NCBI GenBank assembly: GCA_900547295.1
Contig: URGK01000002.1
Span: 29,221 to 93,220, forward strand
DNA from: an uncultured Eubacteriales bacterium
GTDB taxonomy: Bacteria > Bacillota > Clostridia > Peptostreptococcales > Anaerovoracaceae
Length of the DNA: 64,000 nt
Direction: 5' to 3'
The notes below the pieces were generated by a model, which was not told the DNA's origin, did no database searches, and was given only the letters and a program-made list of their open reading frames with translations. Position numbers and translations under genes: made by a program. Positions 50,969-61,500 of the stretch are shown piece after piece. Position 1 is the first letter of the stretch; each line of letters starts with the position of its first letter.

Positions 50969-52525
50969 CTATTCGTAGTCGCGTGTCCATTCACCGTCGG
51001 CCTGCTCTGCGCCGTTCATAACATTGTTTATCTTTGTATTCGCTTTGGTTATGCAGCTTGTAGACGGTATTACCACCGATGCGGGAGCTCCGCCCATTGT
51101 GTAGCAAGGCTGACTGCCTGTACTGCCGGTTATTGAATAGTTTGCTATATTCCAGCCGGACATATCATTTATCTGCATCTTTACAAGCGACTGCATTTCA
51201 GATGTGGTCATATTTGTCTGCATTTCGTCTTTGACCGCATCAAGCAGCTGTGTATATTTTGTAAGCAGTGTTTTGCTTGAAAGCACTTTTTTGAGCATTG
51301 CCTTTAATACTTTCTGCTGGTTTTTATTTCTCTGAAAATCACCGTCCGTAAACGAATATCTTTCTCTTGAAAATGCCAGAGCCTCTTCACCGCTCAGATG
51401 GTTCTTGCCCTCAACAAAGCTGTATCCCTCGTTCTGTCTGCCATGGGTTATAAATGCCATATCGGATTTGACATCAATGCCTCCTATGGCATCAACTATT
51501 TCAATTACAGTCGAGAAGTTGACTCTGATATAGTAATTTATATCAATGCTCAGCATATCCTCTATTGTGGTTACGGTTTCGTCAATGCCGTATACGCCCG
51601 AATGAGTAAGCTTGTCATAAGCTGCTCTGCTGTGAAGCATTACATAGGAGTCCCTCGGTATTGATGTCAGCAGTATGGTCTTTGTTTCCGGATTGACCGT
51701 CATAACCATATTGACATCGCTTTTTGCAACCTGTTCTATGGTTCCGAAGTTGTCGTTGCCGCTGATGCACACATTAAACGGTGTGGTCGTTATCTTATCA
51801 ACACTCTTGGCCACATTATCAACCGCCGTTGCTATAGTTATAGTATATATTATTTTTGTCGACTCTTCAAAGCCTTTAATGTTCTCGCAGGACATATCGT
51901 AATATGTGCTGCTCATAAATATGGCGTTGCAGTCGCCGTTCATAAGGGTTTCGGATATCTCTATAGAGTTCTTGCCCTCTTCAAAGTTTATCTGCACATG
52001 ATCTGCAAGTTTCTGCCTTGCCTCAAGGTAAGGTGTCTCCGATGATTTGAAAACATAGACATCATCTCCCATAATGAGATCAAGACCCATTGCTTTGGCT
52101 GACGCATCCTCCACATCTTCTGCCGGAACTATAACGTAATAGTCCTCTGTGGACTGTCCGATGGTGCTTATCTTTGAAAACAGATCCTGCGTGCTGTATA
52201 TATAGTATGAACCTATACCGTAGACAATAATTGCGATAATTGCAATTACTGTTCCGACCACGCGCCGCTTTGACCTCTTTTTCCTGATACGCAGAAACAT
52301 CACAACAAAGAATGAACCTATCAGTATAACCGCAAGAGCAGGTATCAGATATTTCATAGGCAGTACATTAAGCCATATCAGCATAGCCGAAAAGCATATC
52401 ATCAGAATCATATATATTACGATGAGTATGATGTGAAAAGGCTTTCTGCCGCCCTTCTTTGGTGCGCTGTTATCCTCTGAAGTTCTTCTTCGTTTTTTTC
52501 TGGTTTTTCTGTTTACTTCACGCAA
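50969..52525 (-). CDS. LytR-CpsA-Psr (LCP) family protein 1
   Basis: LCP proteins attach wall teichoic acids or other glycopolymers to peptidoglycan. The 518-residue protein has a Lys/Arg-rich start, three membrane helices (about 30-50, 58-78, 90-110), an accessory outer domain, and the LCP core (about 260-480) with ILLTSIPRDSYV, DSIDINYYIRVNFS-like segments and EALAFSRERYSFTDGDFQRN. It starts with TTG at 52525, with AAGGAGA 8 nt upstream. It follows the second LCP gene by 40 nt. Confidence 0.92.
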   Translation of the reverse strand: MREVNRKTRKKRRRTSEDNSAPKKGGRKPFHIILIVIYMILMICFSAMLIWLNVLPMKYLIPALAVILIGSFFVVMFLRIRKKRSKRRVVGTVIAIIAIIVYGIGSYYIYSTQDLFSKISTIGQSTEDYYVIVPAEDVEDASAKAMGLDLIMGDDVYVFKSSETPYLEARQKLADHVQINFEEGKNSIEISETLMNGDCNAIFMSSTYYDMSCENIKGFEESTKIIYTITIATAVDNVAKSVDKITTTPFNVCISGNDNFGTIEQVAKSDVNMVMTVNPETKTILLTSIPRDSYVMLHSRAAYDKLTHSGVYGIDETVTTIEDMLSIDINYYIRVNFSTVIEIVDAIGGIDVKSDMAFITHGRQNEGYSFVEGKNHLSGEEALAFSRERYSFTDGDFQRNKNQQKVLKAMLKKVLSSKTLLTKYTQLLDAVKDEMQTNMTTSEMQSLVKMQINDMSGWNIANYSITGSTGSQPCYTMGGAPASVVIPSTSCITKANTKINNVMNGAEQADGEWTRDYE

Positions 52526-52565
52526 TGTAAATTCTCCTTATATTTTACTGTGTTTAAAGCTGTAA

Positions 52566-53606
52566 TCAATATCCGTAATAACCTGTTGTGTACGAAATGC
52601 TGCCGCTTATTTCCCTGACTCTGTCGCTTGGCACATAGCCGCTCTGACCGAAAGCATCCTCATGAAGTCTGGCAACGTTGCTTTCGAGGGTAATCGGAGC
52701 CGCATACCATACATGCGACGGACTGATATATCCCTCCTTGTCATAAGGCCAGCCGATGCTGTCCTTGATGTCCATTTTGTACATTTTGAGCATAAGCGGG
52801 ATTATATCCATAGAGTCGATATTGCTGCTTACCTCCGGCAGCACATCGTCCATCATTTTGTTAAGCTCTCCGAAGCTCATTTTTTTGACTTCTTTGAATA
52901 CTGCTGTGAGAACGGTTCTCATTCGCTCTGTCCTGCGGTAATCACCGCCCTCCGTATGTCTGATACGGGAGTAGGTTACAGCCTGAACCCCGTCAAGGTG
53001 CTGTTCGCCTGCCTCGGTTATATATTCAAAATCGCTTTTGAGATATCTTGCGGTTTCGGGCAGATATGTATTCATCTGGCTTATCTCATCGTCTTTGATA
53101 TCTATGTCAATTCCGCCCACGCTGTCTACCACCTTAGCCACCGTCTTGAAATTAAGAGCCGCAAATTCTGTGATATTAAGGTCAAGGTTTCTGTTGAGGG
53201 TATTGATTGTCCTCTCCGGTCCGCCGTATGCAAATGCATGGGTCACCTTGTCAAGACCTACGCCCTCAATGTCAAGGAATGAGTCCCTGTAAACCGATAT
53301 GAGTTTGATGTCCCCCGATGTCTTGTTTATACTCACTATTATTATAGAGTCTGTCCTTGAGCCTGAGAAATTACTCATATCTCTTGTATCAACTCCGAGT
53401 ATGACGATATTCCTGTAATCGGAAATGTCATTGTCTGCCGCAAGGCTGCTTTCGTCAAGCTCAACGTGCAATATGTTATCAAGCTTGTCCCTGGCATAAA
53501 GAACTCCCGCCGCGCTTATTACGGCACCTATTATAACAAGCGTCATAATGAATGATATAAAACGCCTTAAAAACGATTTTCTTTTTTTTCTGTGTATTCC
53601 GGCCAT
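52566..53606 (-). CDS. LytR-CpsA-Psr (LCP) family protein 2
   Basis: A 346-residue LCP protein: basic start (HRKKRKSFLRR), one membrane helix (about 15-35) and an outer LCP domain (about 65-270). The domain shows VILGVDTRD, DSIIIVSIN, SVYRDSFLDI, FAALNFKTVAKVVDSVGGID and YSRIRHTEGGDYRRTERM, with the conserved Arg and Asp residues of the catalytic pocket. It lacks the extra helices and accessory domain of its neighbour. GGGGAG precedes the ATG. Two adjacent LCP genes suggest partly redundant ligases. Confidence 0.94.
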   Translation of the reverse strand: MAGIHRKKRKSFLRRFISFIMTLVIIGAVISAAGVLYARDKLDNILHVELDESSLAADNDISDYRNIVILGVDTRDMSNFSGSRTDSIIIVSINKTSGDIKLISVYRDSFLDIEGVGLDKVTHAFAYGGPERTINTLNRNLDLNITEFAALNFKTVAKVVDSVGGIDIDIKDDEISQMNTYLPETARYLKSDFEYITEAGEQHLDGVQAVTYSRIRHTEGGDYRRTERMRTVLTAVFKEVKKMSFGELNKMMDDVLPEVSSNIDSMDIIPLMLKMYKMDIKDSIGWPYDKEGYISPSHVWYAAPITLESNVARLHEDAFGQSGYVPSDRVREISGSISYTTGYYGY

Positions 53607-53792
53607 CTCCCCAGTTCCCCTCTAGTCATATACACTTTATTTTATATTAAATCGGAGATGTTTTCAATAAATTTCTATTTTATATCGCATCTTAATTATT
53701 TTTAATTCATAATTCCACTGTGTCCCGGACATAGCTTTTTTCCCGCGCACTCTGTATATCTGCATATATTTGTGGCAAAAGAGGTACATCGG

Positions 53793-55025
53793 ATGTATAA
53801 TACCTGTATGGACAGAGTTATTTTACATTGTGATATGAATGGATTTTTTGCATCGGTTGAGCTGCTTTCGCATCCTGAGCTTGCAAATGTTCCCATGGCG
53901 GTATGCGGAAACCCCGAAAACCGTCACGGCATAATTCTTGCAAAAAACGAGCTTGCCAAGAAAGCAGGCGTTGTTACCGCGCAGACGCTGTGGCAGGCGC
54001 GAAAGAAATGCCCTGATTTACAGGTGGTGCCTCCGCACCATGATAAATACAAGCACTACAGCAGGCTTATCAATGAAATCTACGGCAGATTCACCGATAT
54101 GGTAGAGCCTTTCAGCATTGACGAGTCGTGGCTTGATGTTACTGCAAGCCGCAGGCTTTTCGGTGACGGCAAGTATATAGCGGACACCATAAGAAAAACC
54201 GTCAGAGAGGAGCTTGGACTTACACTTTCTGCGGGGGTTTCTTTTAATAAAATCTTCGCCAAAATGGGCAGTGAATACAAAAAACCCGATGCAACCACAG
54301 TCATATCCAGAGATAATTACAAAAAAATATTATGGCCTATGCCTGTTTCCGAAATGTTTTTTGTGGGAGGCGCAACCGCTCAAAAGCTTAACAAGGCGGG
54401 AATTATGACTATAGGTCAGCTTGCGCAGACCGAACGGGCGCTGCTTGAGAATATGCTGGGCAAGCATGGCAGTCAGCTTTATGATTATGCCAACGGGCTT
54501 GATGACTCGCCTGTATGCCGTCAGTGTGAGAAGCAGAAGATAAAATCCGTCGGAAACGGCATTACGTTCAAAAGAAATCTCACCGGCACAGAGGATATAA
54601 AGACGGCTGCAATGAACCTTGCAGACACTGTTGCGGCAAGGCTTCGCCATTATGAAATGAAAGCTCATGGCATTAAGGTTGATATTAAGGATACGGAGCT
54701 CAAAACAATATCAAGACAGAAACAGCTTACAGTTCCAACAAATCTTGCCTATGAGATTTCAGAAGCTGCAGTTGAAATAATAATATCCTCATGGAATATC
54801 AGAAAACCTATCAGAATGCTGACAATCACGGGAATAAACCTGTGCGATGAGGACACCGAGGAACAGATCTCACTGTTCGGCGCAGATACTGTTTCCAGAG
54901 AGAAAACCGAAAATCTGGAGCGGGCCATGGATTCCATACGGGCAAGGTATGGCCAGTCATCCATTACTTTCGGCAAGTTTAAAACAGATGAGCTTGGCAT
55001 AGATCCATACAGCGATGATGATTAA
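53793..55025 (+). CDS. dinB: DNA polymerase IV (Y family)
   Basis: Error-prone translesion polymerase. The 410-residue product has the Y-family signatures LHCDMNGFFASVE (metal Asp), VEPFSIDESWLDVT (catalytic Asp-Glu), and the C-terminal little-finger domain. A beta-clamp-binding motif EEQISLFG lies near residue 373. I chose the ATG at 53793, 7 nt after AGAGGT; ATG 53808 (MDRVILH) and GTG 53772 are alternatives. A palindrome TGTCC-C-GGACA (53721-53731) lies in the upstream gap. It stands alone on the plus strand. Confidence 0.94.
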   Translation: MYNTCMDRVILHCDMNGFFASVELLSHPELANVPMAVCGNPENRHGIILAKNELAKKAGVVTAQTLWQARKKCPDLQVVPPHHDKYKHYSRLINEIYGRFTDMVEPFSIDESWLDVTASRRLFGDGKYIADTIRKTVREELGLTLSAGVSFNKIFAKMGSEYKKPDATTVISRDNYKKILWPMPVSEMFFVGGATAQKLNKAGIMTIGQLAQTERALLENMLGKHGSQLYDYANGLDDSPVCRQCEKQKIKSVGNGITFKRNLTGTEDIKTAAMNLADTVAARLRHYEMKAHGIKVDIKDTELKTISRQKQLTVPTNLAYEISEAAVEIIISSWNIRKPIRMLTITGINLCDEDTEEQISLFGADTVSREKTENLERAMDSIRARYGQSSITFGKFKTDELGIDPYSDDD

Positions 55026-55130
55026 AACAACAAAATCAGGAGTTTTGCATTTGATAGCATATCTCTTGATTTATATTTTTTATCAAAGTAAAATCGTTGT
55101 ACGTATAATCCGCCATGCAACTACTAAAAA

Positions 55131-55216
55131 TGAAATAAGAATAAATATTTCACCGTTTTATTTCAATTTTAATTGTTTTTTTGAAATAAGAGAAGTATAA
55201 TAGAGTATATATTTCA
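55131..55216 (+). promoter_or_regulatory. fic promoter with five TGAAAT-type sites
   Basis: TTGTTT (55173-55178) and TATAAT (55196-55201) are 17 nt apart. TGAAAT or its complement occurs at 55131, 55147, 55160, 55182 (inside the spacer) and 55211. The pair TTATTTCA (55158-55165) and TGAAATAA (55182-55189) forms an 8-bp inverted repeat over the -35 box. This looks like an autoregulated operator region. Confidence 0.6.
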
Positions 55217-55240
55217 ATTTCCCGAAAGGAGCCATGACTG

Positions 55241-56383
55241 ATGAACAATCGTGCAGGCTATTATAAACAAAATTTATCAGGCGAAATGGCATACAAGTCT
55301 TTTGTTCCAAATCCTCTGCCGCCGGTTCCTCCGATTGAGTTATCAGAGGATATTGTGGGCTTACTTGTAAAAGCAAATTCTCAGCTTGCCGTTTTGGAAA
55401 GTATTGCGGCTCGCATCCCAAATGTGAAATTATTCATATCTATGTACGTACGTAAAGAAGCACTGATGTCTTCGCAAATTGAGGGTACACAGGCAACTTT
55501 AGAAGATATTTTAGATCCAATGCTGGATACCAACACAAACCGCAATATTGCGGATGTTGTAAACTATATCAAAGCCACCGAATTTGCAATTACACGTTTA
55601 CAAACTCTTCCGCTATGCAACCGCCTGATTAAAGAAACACACGCAGTGCTAATGAAAGGAGTACGCGGGCAAGAAAAAAATCCAGGTGAATTCAGATACT
55701 CACAGAATTGGATTGGCGGTCAAGGAAGCACGCTCAAAAATGCCCGCTATATTCCTCCATCTCCCGACGATATGCAAAACGCAATGTCTGACCTGGAAAA
55801 ATACATCAATACCGATGATGATCTAGATGCATTAATCCAGGCAGCACTTATACATTATCAGTTTGAAACCATCCACCCTTTCCTTGACGGAAACGGTCGT
55901 GTCGGCCGTCTACTGATTACACTGTTTTTAATGGACAAAGGAATTCTCACAACACCCGCTTTATATATTTCCTATTTCCTTAAAAAAAACCGTGTGGAAT
56001 ACTATGACCGCATGACTGAAGTAAGAACAAAGGGAAACTATGAGCAATGGATCATTTTCTTCTTGCAGGCTATCATGGAGTCTGCAGGAGATGCTACATC
56101 AACAATTGATGAACTAATCACTCTCCATGACACCAATACATCTGTAATTTCCAAATTGGGACGTGCATCAAAAAATACAATGCTTGTTTTTGACTATCTA
56201 GAGTCCAACCCTATTATTGATATTGGAAAAACAGCGGAAGCTTTAAGCATTACCTTTAATACTGCCTCCAGCGCAGTCAGGCGTTTAGTTGATGCCGGTA
56301 TTCTTGTACAAACCGGAGGCGGCGGCAGAAATCGTACCTTTGCCTATGAGGCATATCTTGATATCCTACGCAAAGGAACCTGA
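55241..56383 (+). CDS. Fic family protein with C-terminal winged helix
   Basis: Fic enzymes transfer AMP or similar groups to protein Tyr/Ser/Thr. The 380-residue protein has an N-terminal Fic_N-type region with the inhibitory motif SSQIEGT (about residue 77, S/TxxxEG), the catalytic HPFLDGNGRVGR (about 211-222), and a C-terminal winged helix-turn-helix (about 310-375: IGKTAEALSITFNTASSAVR, RLVDAGILVQTGG). All catalytic residues are kept. The DNA-binding domain fits self-regulation at the repeat-rich promoter. AAAGGAG precedes the ATG. There is no obvious antitoxin gene, so this class II layout is probably self-inhibiting. Confidence 0.92.
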   Translation: MNNRAGYYKQNLSGEMAYKSFVPNPLPPVPPIELSEDIVGLLVKANSQLAVLESIAARIPNVKLFISMYVRKEALMSSQIEGTQATLEDILDPMLDTNTNRNIADVVNYIKATEFAITRLQTLPLCNRLIKETHAVLMKGVRGQEKNPGEFRYSQNWIGGQGSTLKNARYIPPSPDDMQNAMSDLEKYINTDDDLDALIQAALIHYQFETIHPFLDGNGRVGRLLITLFLMDKGILTTPALYISYFLKKNRVEYYDRMTEVRTKGNYEQWIIFFLQAIMESAGDATSTIDELITLHDTNTSVISKLGRASKNTMLVFDYLESNPIIDIGKTAEALSITFNTASSAVRRLVDAGILVQTGGGGRNRTFAYEAYLDILRKGT

Positions 56384-56391
56384 AGCTGCAT

Positions 56392-56413
56392 CTGACCGGT
56401 TCAGACCGGTCAG
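56392..56413. repeat. Perfect inverted repeat after fic
   Basis: CTGACCGG (56392-56399) and CCGGTCAG (56406-56413) form an 8-bp perfect hairpin with a 6-nt loop, 8 nt past the fic stop. There is no T tract, so it is not a terminator itself, but it precedes one by 6 nt. Confidence 0.6.
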
Positions 56414-56419
56414 TAAAAA

Positions 56420-56454
56420 ACACAACCATAGAAAACCCCTGTGGTTGTGTTTTT
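56420..56454 (+). terminator. Terminator of the fic gene
   Basis: ACACAACCA (56420-56428) and TGGTTGTGT (56442-56450) form a perfect 9-bp stem followed by TTTT. It is the second of two tandem hairpins after fic. Confidence 0.9.
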
Positions 56455-56476
56455 GTATGCTGCACGCCTTGCAGCT

Positions 56477-56725
56477 CTATCTTATTTTTACAAATTCGTT
56501 TTCATCGGCTCTGTATATGCTTTTGACAGCTATCTGATTTTCGGCAAGTATGCGTTTTACTTCCCCGATGTCGTCTGTCTTTATATATATACCGTAGCCG
56601 CAGCTTTTAACAAGCTCGGGCGGAAGTCTTCTGACCGAAGCTCTGAGTCCGTTTTCTGAAAGTTTATCTCTGGCATATGCCGCTTTATAAAATGAAGAGA
56701 AGGAAATAATATACAACTTCTTCAT
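56477..56725 (-). CDS. DUF3343 protein (putative Se/S carrier-like)
   Basis: An 82-residue protein: KKLYIISFSSFYKAAYARDK, a strand RASVRRLPPELVKSCGYGIYI with the conserved CGYGI, then a helix DIGEVKRILAEN. DUF3343 proteins are thought of as Se or S carriers because of the Cys in CG, but no function is shown. I chose the ATG at 56725 (MKKLYI), about 8-9 nt after a GGGAGTGACGG stretch. It follows the Xaa-Pro aminopeptidase by 56 nt in the same direction. Confidence 0.78.
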   Translation of the reverse strand: MKKLYIISFSSFYKAAYARDKLSENGLRASVRRLPPELVKSCGYGIYIKTDDIGEVKRILAENQIAVKSIYRADENEFVKIR

Positions 56726-56781
56726 TTCCGTCACTCCCATCACAGTATAATACTACATTATATGCAGCAGCCGCTGAAATG

Positions 56782-58503
56782 TCACTGTCTGTGCAAAGGC
56801 TCCGTCTGTTTCAGAAGCCACTTAGCTTCGTCCTCGTCAAGATATTCTTTAAGTGTATCATACACTCTGCTGTGATATCGGTTTAAAAATTCCAGCTCAT
56901 CATCCTCAAGCATATTAACCTCTATGGCCTCTCTGTCAAAAGGGCAGAGTGTTATGGTTTCAAAACAAAGTCCGTCACCCTCTTCTATGCAGAGGATTTC
57001 GTTTTCAAGTCTGATACCGTATTTTCCCGCAAAATATACCCCCGGCTCATCGCTGGTTATCATTCCCGGTACTATACAGCATTTGTCACCTCTGCGGCTG
57101 ATGGTATTTGGTCCCTCGTGAACGCTTAACATATGGCCTACTCCATGCCCTGTACCGTGATTGAAATCAAATCCTCTGTCTTTGAGCGGTTTTCTTGCTA
57201 TAACATCAAGCTCCGCTCCCGTGGTTTCATATCTGAATTTTGCCGCCGCAAGCCTAATGTTGGATTTCAGTACAGCAGTATATGCATATCTTCTGTCACA
57301 GGTAACAGGTCCCAGAGCAATGGTTCTTGTAATATCCGTAGTACCGTCCCTGTACTGGCCTCCCGAATCCACCAGCAGAAATCCCTCAGGTTTAATCTGC
57401 ACGTTGCTCTGCTTCGTCGCCTGATAATGTATTATAGCGCCATGCTCCTCATAGCCTGCTATGGTATCAAAGCTAAGGTCATATGCTCCCTGCTGCCTGC
57501 GGCACTCCTCAAGATAGTCAGCCGCGGAAATTTCAGTGATATACTGTCTTCCCGCCTTATTTTTAATCCAATACAGGAATTTAACCATTGCAGCGCCGTC
57601 TCTGATATGGGCATTGCGGGTGCAGGCGATTTCCGTATCGTTTTTGACTGCTTTCATAAGCTCTATTGGATTTGTTTCGTCAGTTATATCAACCGAGCTG
57701 TGCAGGCATCCTGCAAGGGCATATGACGTGCCTGATTTTTCAAGGCTCAGGCTACAGTTTCTAAGTGATTTAAGGTCGTCGAAGATCTGCATATACGGTC
57801 GCGTGTTTTCTCTCTTAAAGCTATCGTCCATAACATAAAAAGCATCTGTATCTCTGCCTATAAGGGCAAAGGCGAAGAATACCGGAGTATGCTCCACGTC
57901 ATCTCCCCGCAGGTTATACAGCCATGCAATCTGCTCGAGCTTTGTAACAAGCAGGAAGTCACAGTCCCCCATTTCCTTTCTTACTCTTGCAAGCTTTGAG
58001 CGGAAAGTTTCTCCTGCAGCCGAAATATCAAGCTCATATATATGTGACGGCTTTATTTCCGGGCGGTCTTTCCATATTTCACCTGCAAGGTCTATGTCCC
58101 ATACCACCTCTGCAAAGGCCTCAAATCTGCTGCCCTGCCCGGCACTTACCACTCTGCCGTCAAAGCCGAGGCGGAGTTTTCTGTCCTGTTTTTCGCAGCT
58201 TAAGGCTTCAATATACTGCTCCAGTGTCGGAACGCCCTCTGTTCCCTCTTTCATAAGCTCTATGCCGCTTCCCGAAAGCTGAGCTTCTGCCTGCAAAAAG
58301 TATCTGCCGTCGGTCCATAATGCCGCAGTATCCTGCGTTACCGCAAGGGTTCCTGCGGAGCCTGTGAAGCCCGATATATACTCTCTGCATTTAAAATAGT
58401 CGTTTACATACTCCGAGCCGTGATAATCCGTAGTCGGTACTATATATATGTCGATATTGTGCTTTTTCATCTGCACGCGAAGTTCTTCAAGCTGTTTTCT
58501 CAT
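56782..58503 (-). CDS. pepP: Xaa-Pro aminopeptidase (M24B)
   Basis: Removes N-terminal residues that precede proline. The 573-residue enzyme has the creatinase-type N-terminal domain, a second such domain (about 160-300), and the pita-bread catalytic domain (about 310-540). Metal ligands are Asp in LLVDSGG, Asp in TTDITRT, His in HGTGHGVGHML, Glu in TSDEPGVYF and Glu in RLENEI, so it should be active. A C-terminal extension (about 540-573) ends in a helical segment. AAAGGA precedes the ATG. The long form resembles the eukaryotic-type cytosolic aminopeptidase P. Confidence 0.94.
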   Translation of the reverse strand: MRKQLEELRVQMKKHNIDIYIVPTTDYHGSEYVNDYFKCREYISGFTGSAGTLAVTQDTAALWTDGRYFLQAEAQLSGSGIELMKEGTEGVPTLEQYIEALSCEKQDRKLRLGFDGRVVSAGQGSRFEAFAEVVWDIDLAGEIWKDRPEIKPSHIYELDISAAGETFRSKLARVRKEMGDCDFLLVTKLEQIAWLYNLRGDDVEHTPVFFAFALIGRDTDAFYVMDDSFKRENTRPYMQIFDDLKSLRNCSLSLEKSGTSYALAGCLHSSVDITDETNPIELMKAVKNDTEIACTRNAHIRDGAAMVKFLYWIKNKAGRQYITEISAADYLEECRRQQGAYDLSFDTIAGYEEHGAIIHYQATKQSNVQIKPEGFLLVDSGGQYRDGTTDITRTIALGPVTCDRRYAYTAVLKSNIRLAAAKFRYETTGAELDVIARKPLKDRGFDFNHGTGHGVGHMLSVHEGPNTISRRGDKCCIVPGMITSDEPGVYFAGKYGIRLENEILCIEEGDGLCFETITLCPFDREAIEVNMLEDDELEFLNRYHSRVYDTLKEYLDEDEAKWLLKQTEPLHRQ

Positions 58504-58581
58504 AAATCTTTCCTTTCAGACTGTTATGATATACATTATACACCTGAAAGCGCCGTATAAGTACACAATCTGTCAAAAATA

Positions 58582-61500
58582 TCAGCTGAGTCTTGCAATA
58601 AGCTCTCCTGCCTTTACCTGCTGTCCCTCTTCAACATAGATTTTGTCAACAGTACCTTTCATCGGAGCAAGGATATTTGTTTCCATTTTCATCGCCTCAA
58701 CAACTGCTACCGGCTGTTTCTCGCTTACCTCATCGCCCTCTTTTACAAGAAGCTTCACAATATTTCCTGGGATATTTGCCCCTATTTCCGCAGGGTTTTC
58801 TTCATCGGCATACATTATCTGTGATGAGTTTGCGCTTATTGCAGCGCTCTTGTCCTTGATTTTAACTGCTGTTCTGTTGCCGTTAACCTCAAATATCACT
58901 GTCTTGAAGCCCTCATCGTCTGTATCTCTGCTGCTTGAAGTCAGCTTAACTATAATCTGCTTGCCCTCAGCAAGCTTGATTTCGCATGTTTCACCCTCTG
59001 CAAGACCATGGAAGAATATATCGCTTCCCATAAGTCTGAAGCTGCCGTCTTTTTCAAGGCTTGTGATATAGTCCTCAAATACTTTCGGATAAAGAGCGTA
59101 GCTCAGAAGCTCCTGTTCGTTTCCCTCAAGTCCCAGCTCATTTTGCAGCTTATCTCTGATTGCATCAAAGTCCTCGTCAGGAAGCAGCGAGCCCGGTCTT
59201 ACGGTCACAGGGGTTTTGCCGCGAAGCACAAGCTTTTGCAGCCTCTCAGGGAATCCTCCCTCCGGCTGACCCATCATTCCCTCAAAGTAGGATACTACAG
59301 AGTCAGGGAAGTCTATGTCAGCAGCCTTATCGTAGATATTTTCAGGCGTAAGTCCGTTCTGAACCATAAATATAGCCATATCTCCAACCACCTTTGATGA
59401 CGGAGTAACCTTTACGATATCTCCAAGCATCTGATTTACGGTTCTGTACATTTCCTTTACTTCTCTGAATTTATGACCGAGGCCGAAGCTGTCCACCTGT
59501 GATTTAAGGTTTGAATACTGGCCTCCCGGCATCTCATATTTATATATTTCTGCCGAGCCTGTAACCATATCCGATTCAAATTCTTTGTATACAGGTCTTA
59601 CAGCCTCCCAGTACTCTGAAATCTTCTGTATCTCACCCACATCAATGCCCGTATCTCTTTCGGTGCCCTCAAGTGCTGCCACGATGGAGTTAAGGGCAGG
59701 CTGGCTTGTAAGCCCCGACATACTGTTAAAGGCCGCATCTATGATGTCAACTCCGGCATTTGCAGCCATCATCAGTGTCGCAACACCGTTGCCGCTGGTA
59801 TCGTGAGTATGCAGATGCACAGGTATTGATATCTCGTTCTTCAATGCTTCAATTAATTTTTTGGCTGCCATAGGCTTGAGAAGCCCTGACATATCCTTGA
59901 TACCCAGTATATGTGCTCCCCGTTTTTCAAGCTCCTTAGCCATATTGACATAGTAGCTCAGGCTGTATTTATCTCTGCTTTCGTCAAGTATATCACCTGT
60001 ATAGCACATGCAGGCCTCCGCTATTTTGCCCTGATTTAAAACCTCGTCAAGAGAAACCTGTATGCCCTCTATCCAGTTCAGAGAGTCAAATATTCTGAAT
60101 ACATCTATACCTGATTTTGCGGACTCCTTTATAAATCTTCTTATGACATTATCGGGATAATTCTTGTAACCCACACCGTTTGCACCTCTTATGAGCATCT
60201 GAAGCATTATATTCGGCACAGCTTCTCTGAGAGTTTCAAGTCTTTCCCACGGCGACTCCTTTAAAAATCTGTATGAAGTGTCAAAGGTTGCTCCGCCCCA
60301 CATTTCAAGTGAAAACAGGTCCTTTGCATACAGCGCCACTGCGGGAGCTATTTTTTCCATATCCACTGTTCTGACTCTGGTTGCCATAAGCGACTGCTGC
60401 GCATCTCTCATGGTTGTATCAGTTATGAGAAGCTTTTTCTGTGAATTTATCCATTTTACAACGCCCTCCGGACCCTCGGCTTCTAAAAGCTGCCTGGTTC
60501 CTTTGAGTGAATTAAGCTCCGCCGGCTTTATTCTCGGAAATACAGGTATATTAAATTCAGGCTTGATGCCTCTGTTGCCGTTTACATATTTTTCGCCGAG
60601 GAAGTTAAGCACCTTGAGCTCCTTGTCCTCTTTAACGGATATGTTAAGCAGATTAGGATTGTCTGCAATAAAGCCCGTATCACACATACCCGCTCTGAAT
60701 GTAGAGTGGTTAAGCACATTTAAAAGAAATGCTCTGTTGGTTTTAACGCCCTTGACATTCATCTCATTTAAAGCTCTTTTGGCTTTGTTTACAGCATCCT
60801 TAAAGGTTCTCGCCCATGCTGTGACCTTAACCAGCAGACTGTCATAGTACGGTGAAATCTCAGAGTTTACGGCAGCATTGCCCGCGTCAAGTCTGATGCC
60901 GAAGCCTCCGGCACTGATATACTTGGTTATAATTCCGGTATCGGGAGCAAATCCGTTTACAGGGTCCTCCGTAGTAAGTCTGCACTGCACCGCATAACCG
61001 TTCTGCTTTATATCCGCCTGACTCTTAAGATTTACTTCCTCCGAGTCAAGGCTGTAGCCCTCTGCAATGAGTATCTGTGACTGAACTATATCCACACCGG
61101 TTGTCATTTCGGTTACAGTATGCTCAACCTGTATTCTCGGGTTCATCTCGATGAAGTAGTGATTTCCGTCACTGTCTACAAGAAACTCAACCGTTCCCGC
61201 GCTTCTGTAATTTACGGCAGAGGCTATTTTGATTGCATCTGCGCATATTCGCTCCCTCTGCTCCTGCGTTATTGACAGAGCCGGAGTAAATTCAACAACT
61301 TTCTGATGTCTTCTCTGAATTGAGCAGTCCCTTTCGTACAGGTGAACTATATTGCCGTAGTTGTCGCCAAGCACCTGCACCTCTATATGCTTTGGTCTTT
61401 CTATGTATTTTTCTATAAATATGTCGTCAATTCCAAAGGCCTTGCGTGCTTCGCTTCTGGCGCTTTCAAACTGCTCCGGAAGCTCATCTTTGCTCCTTAC

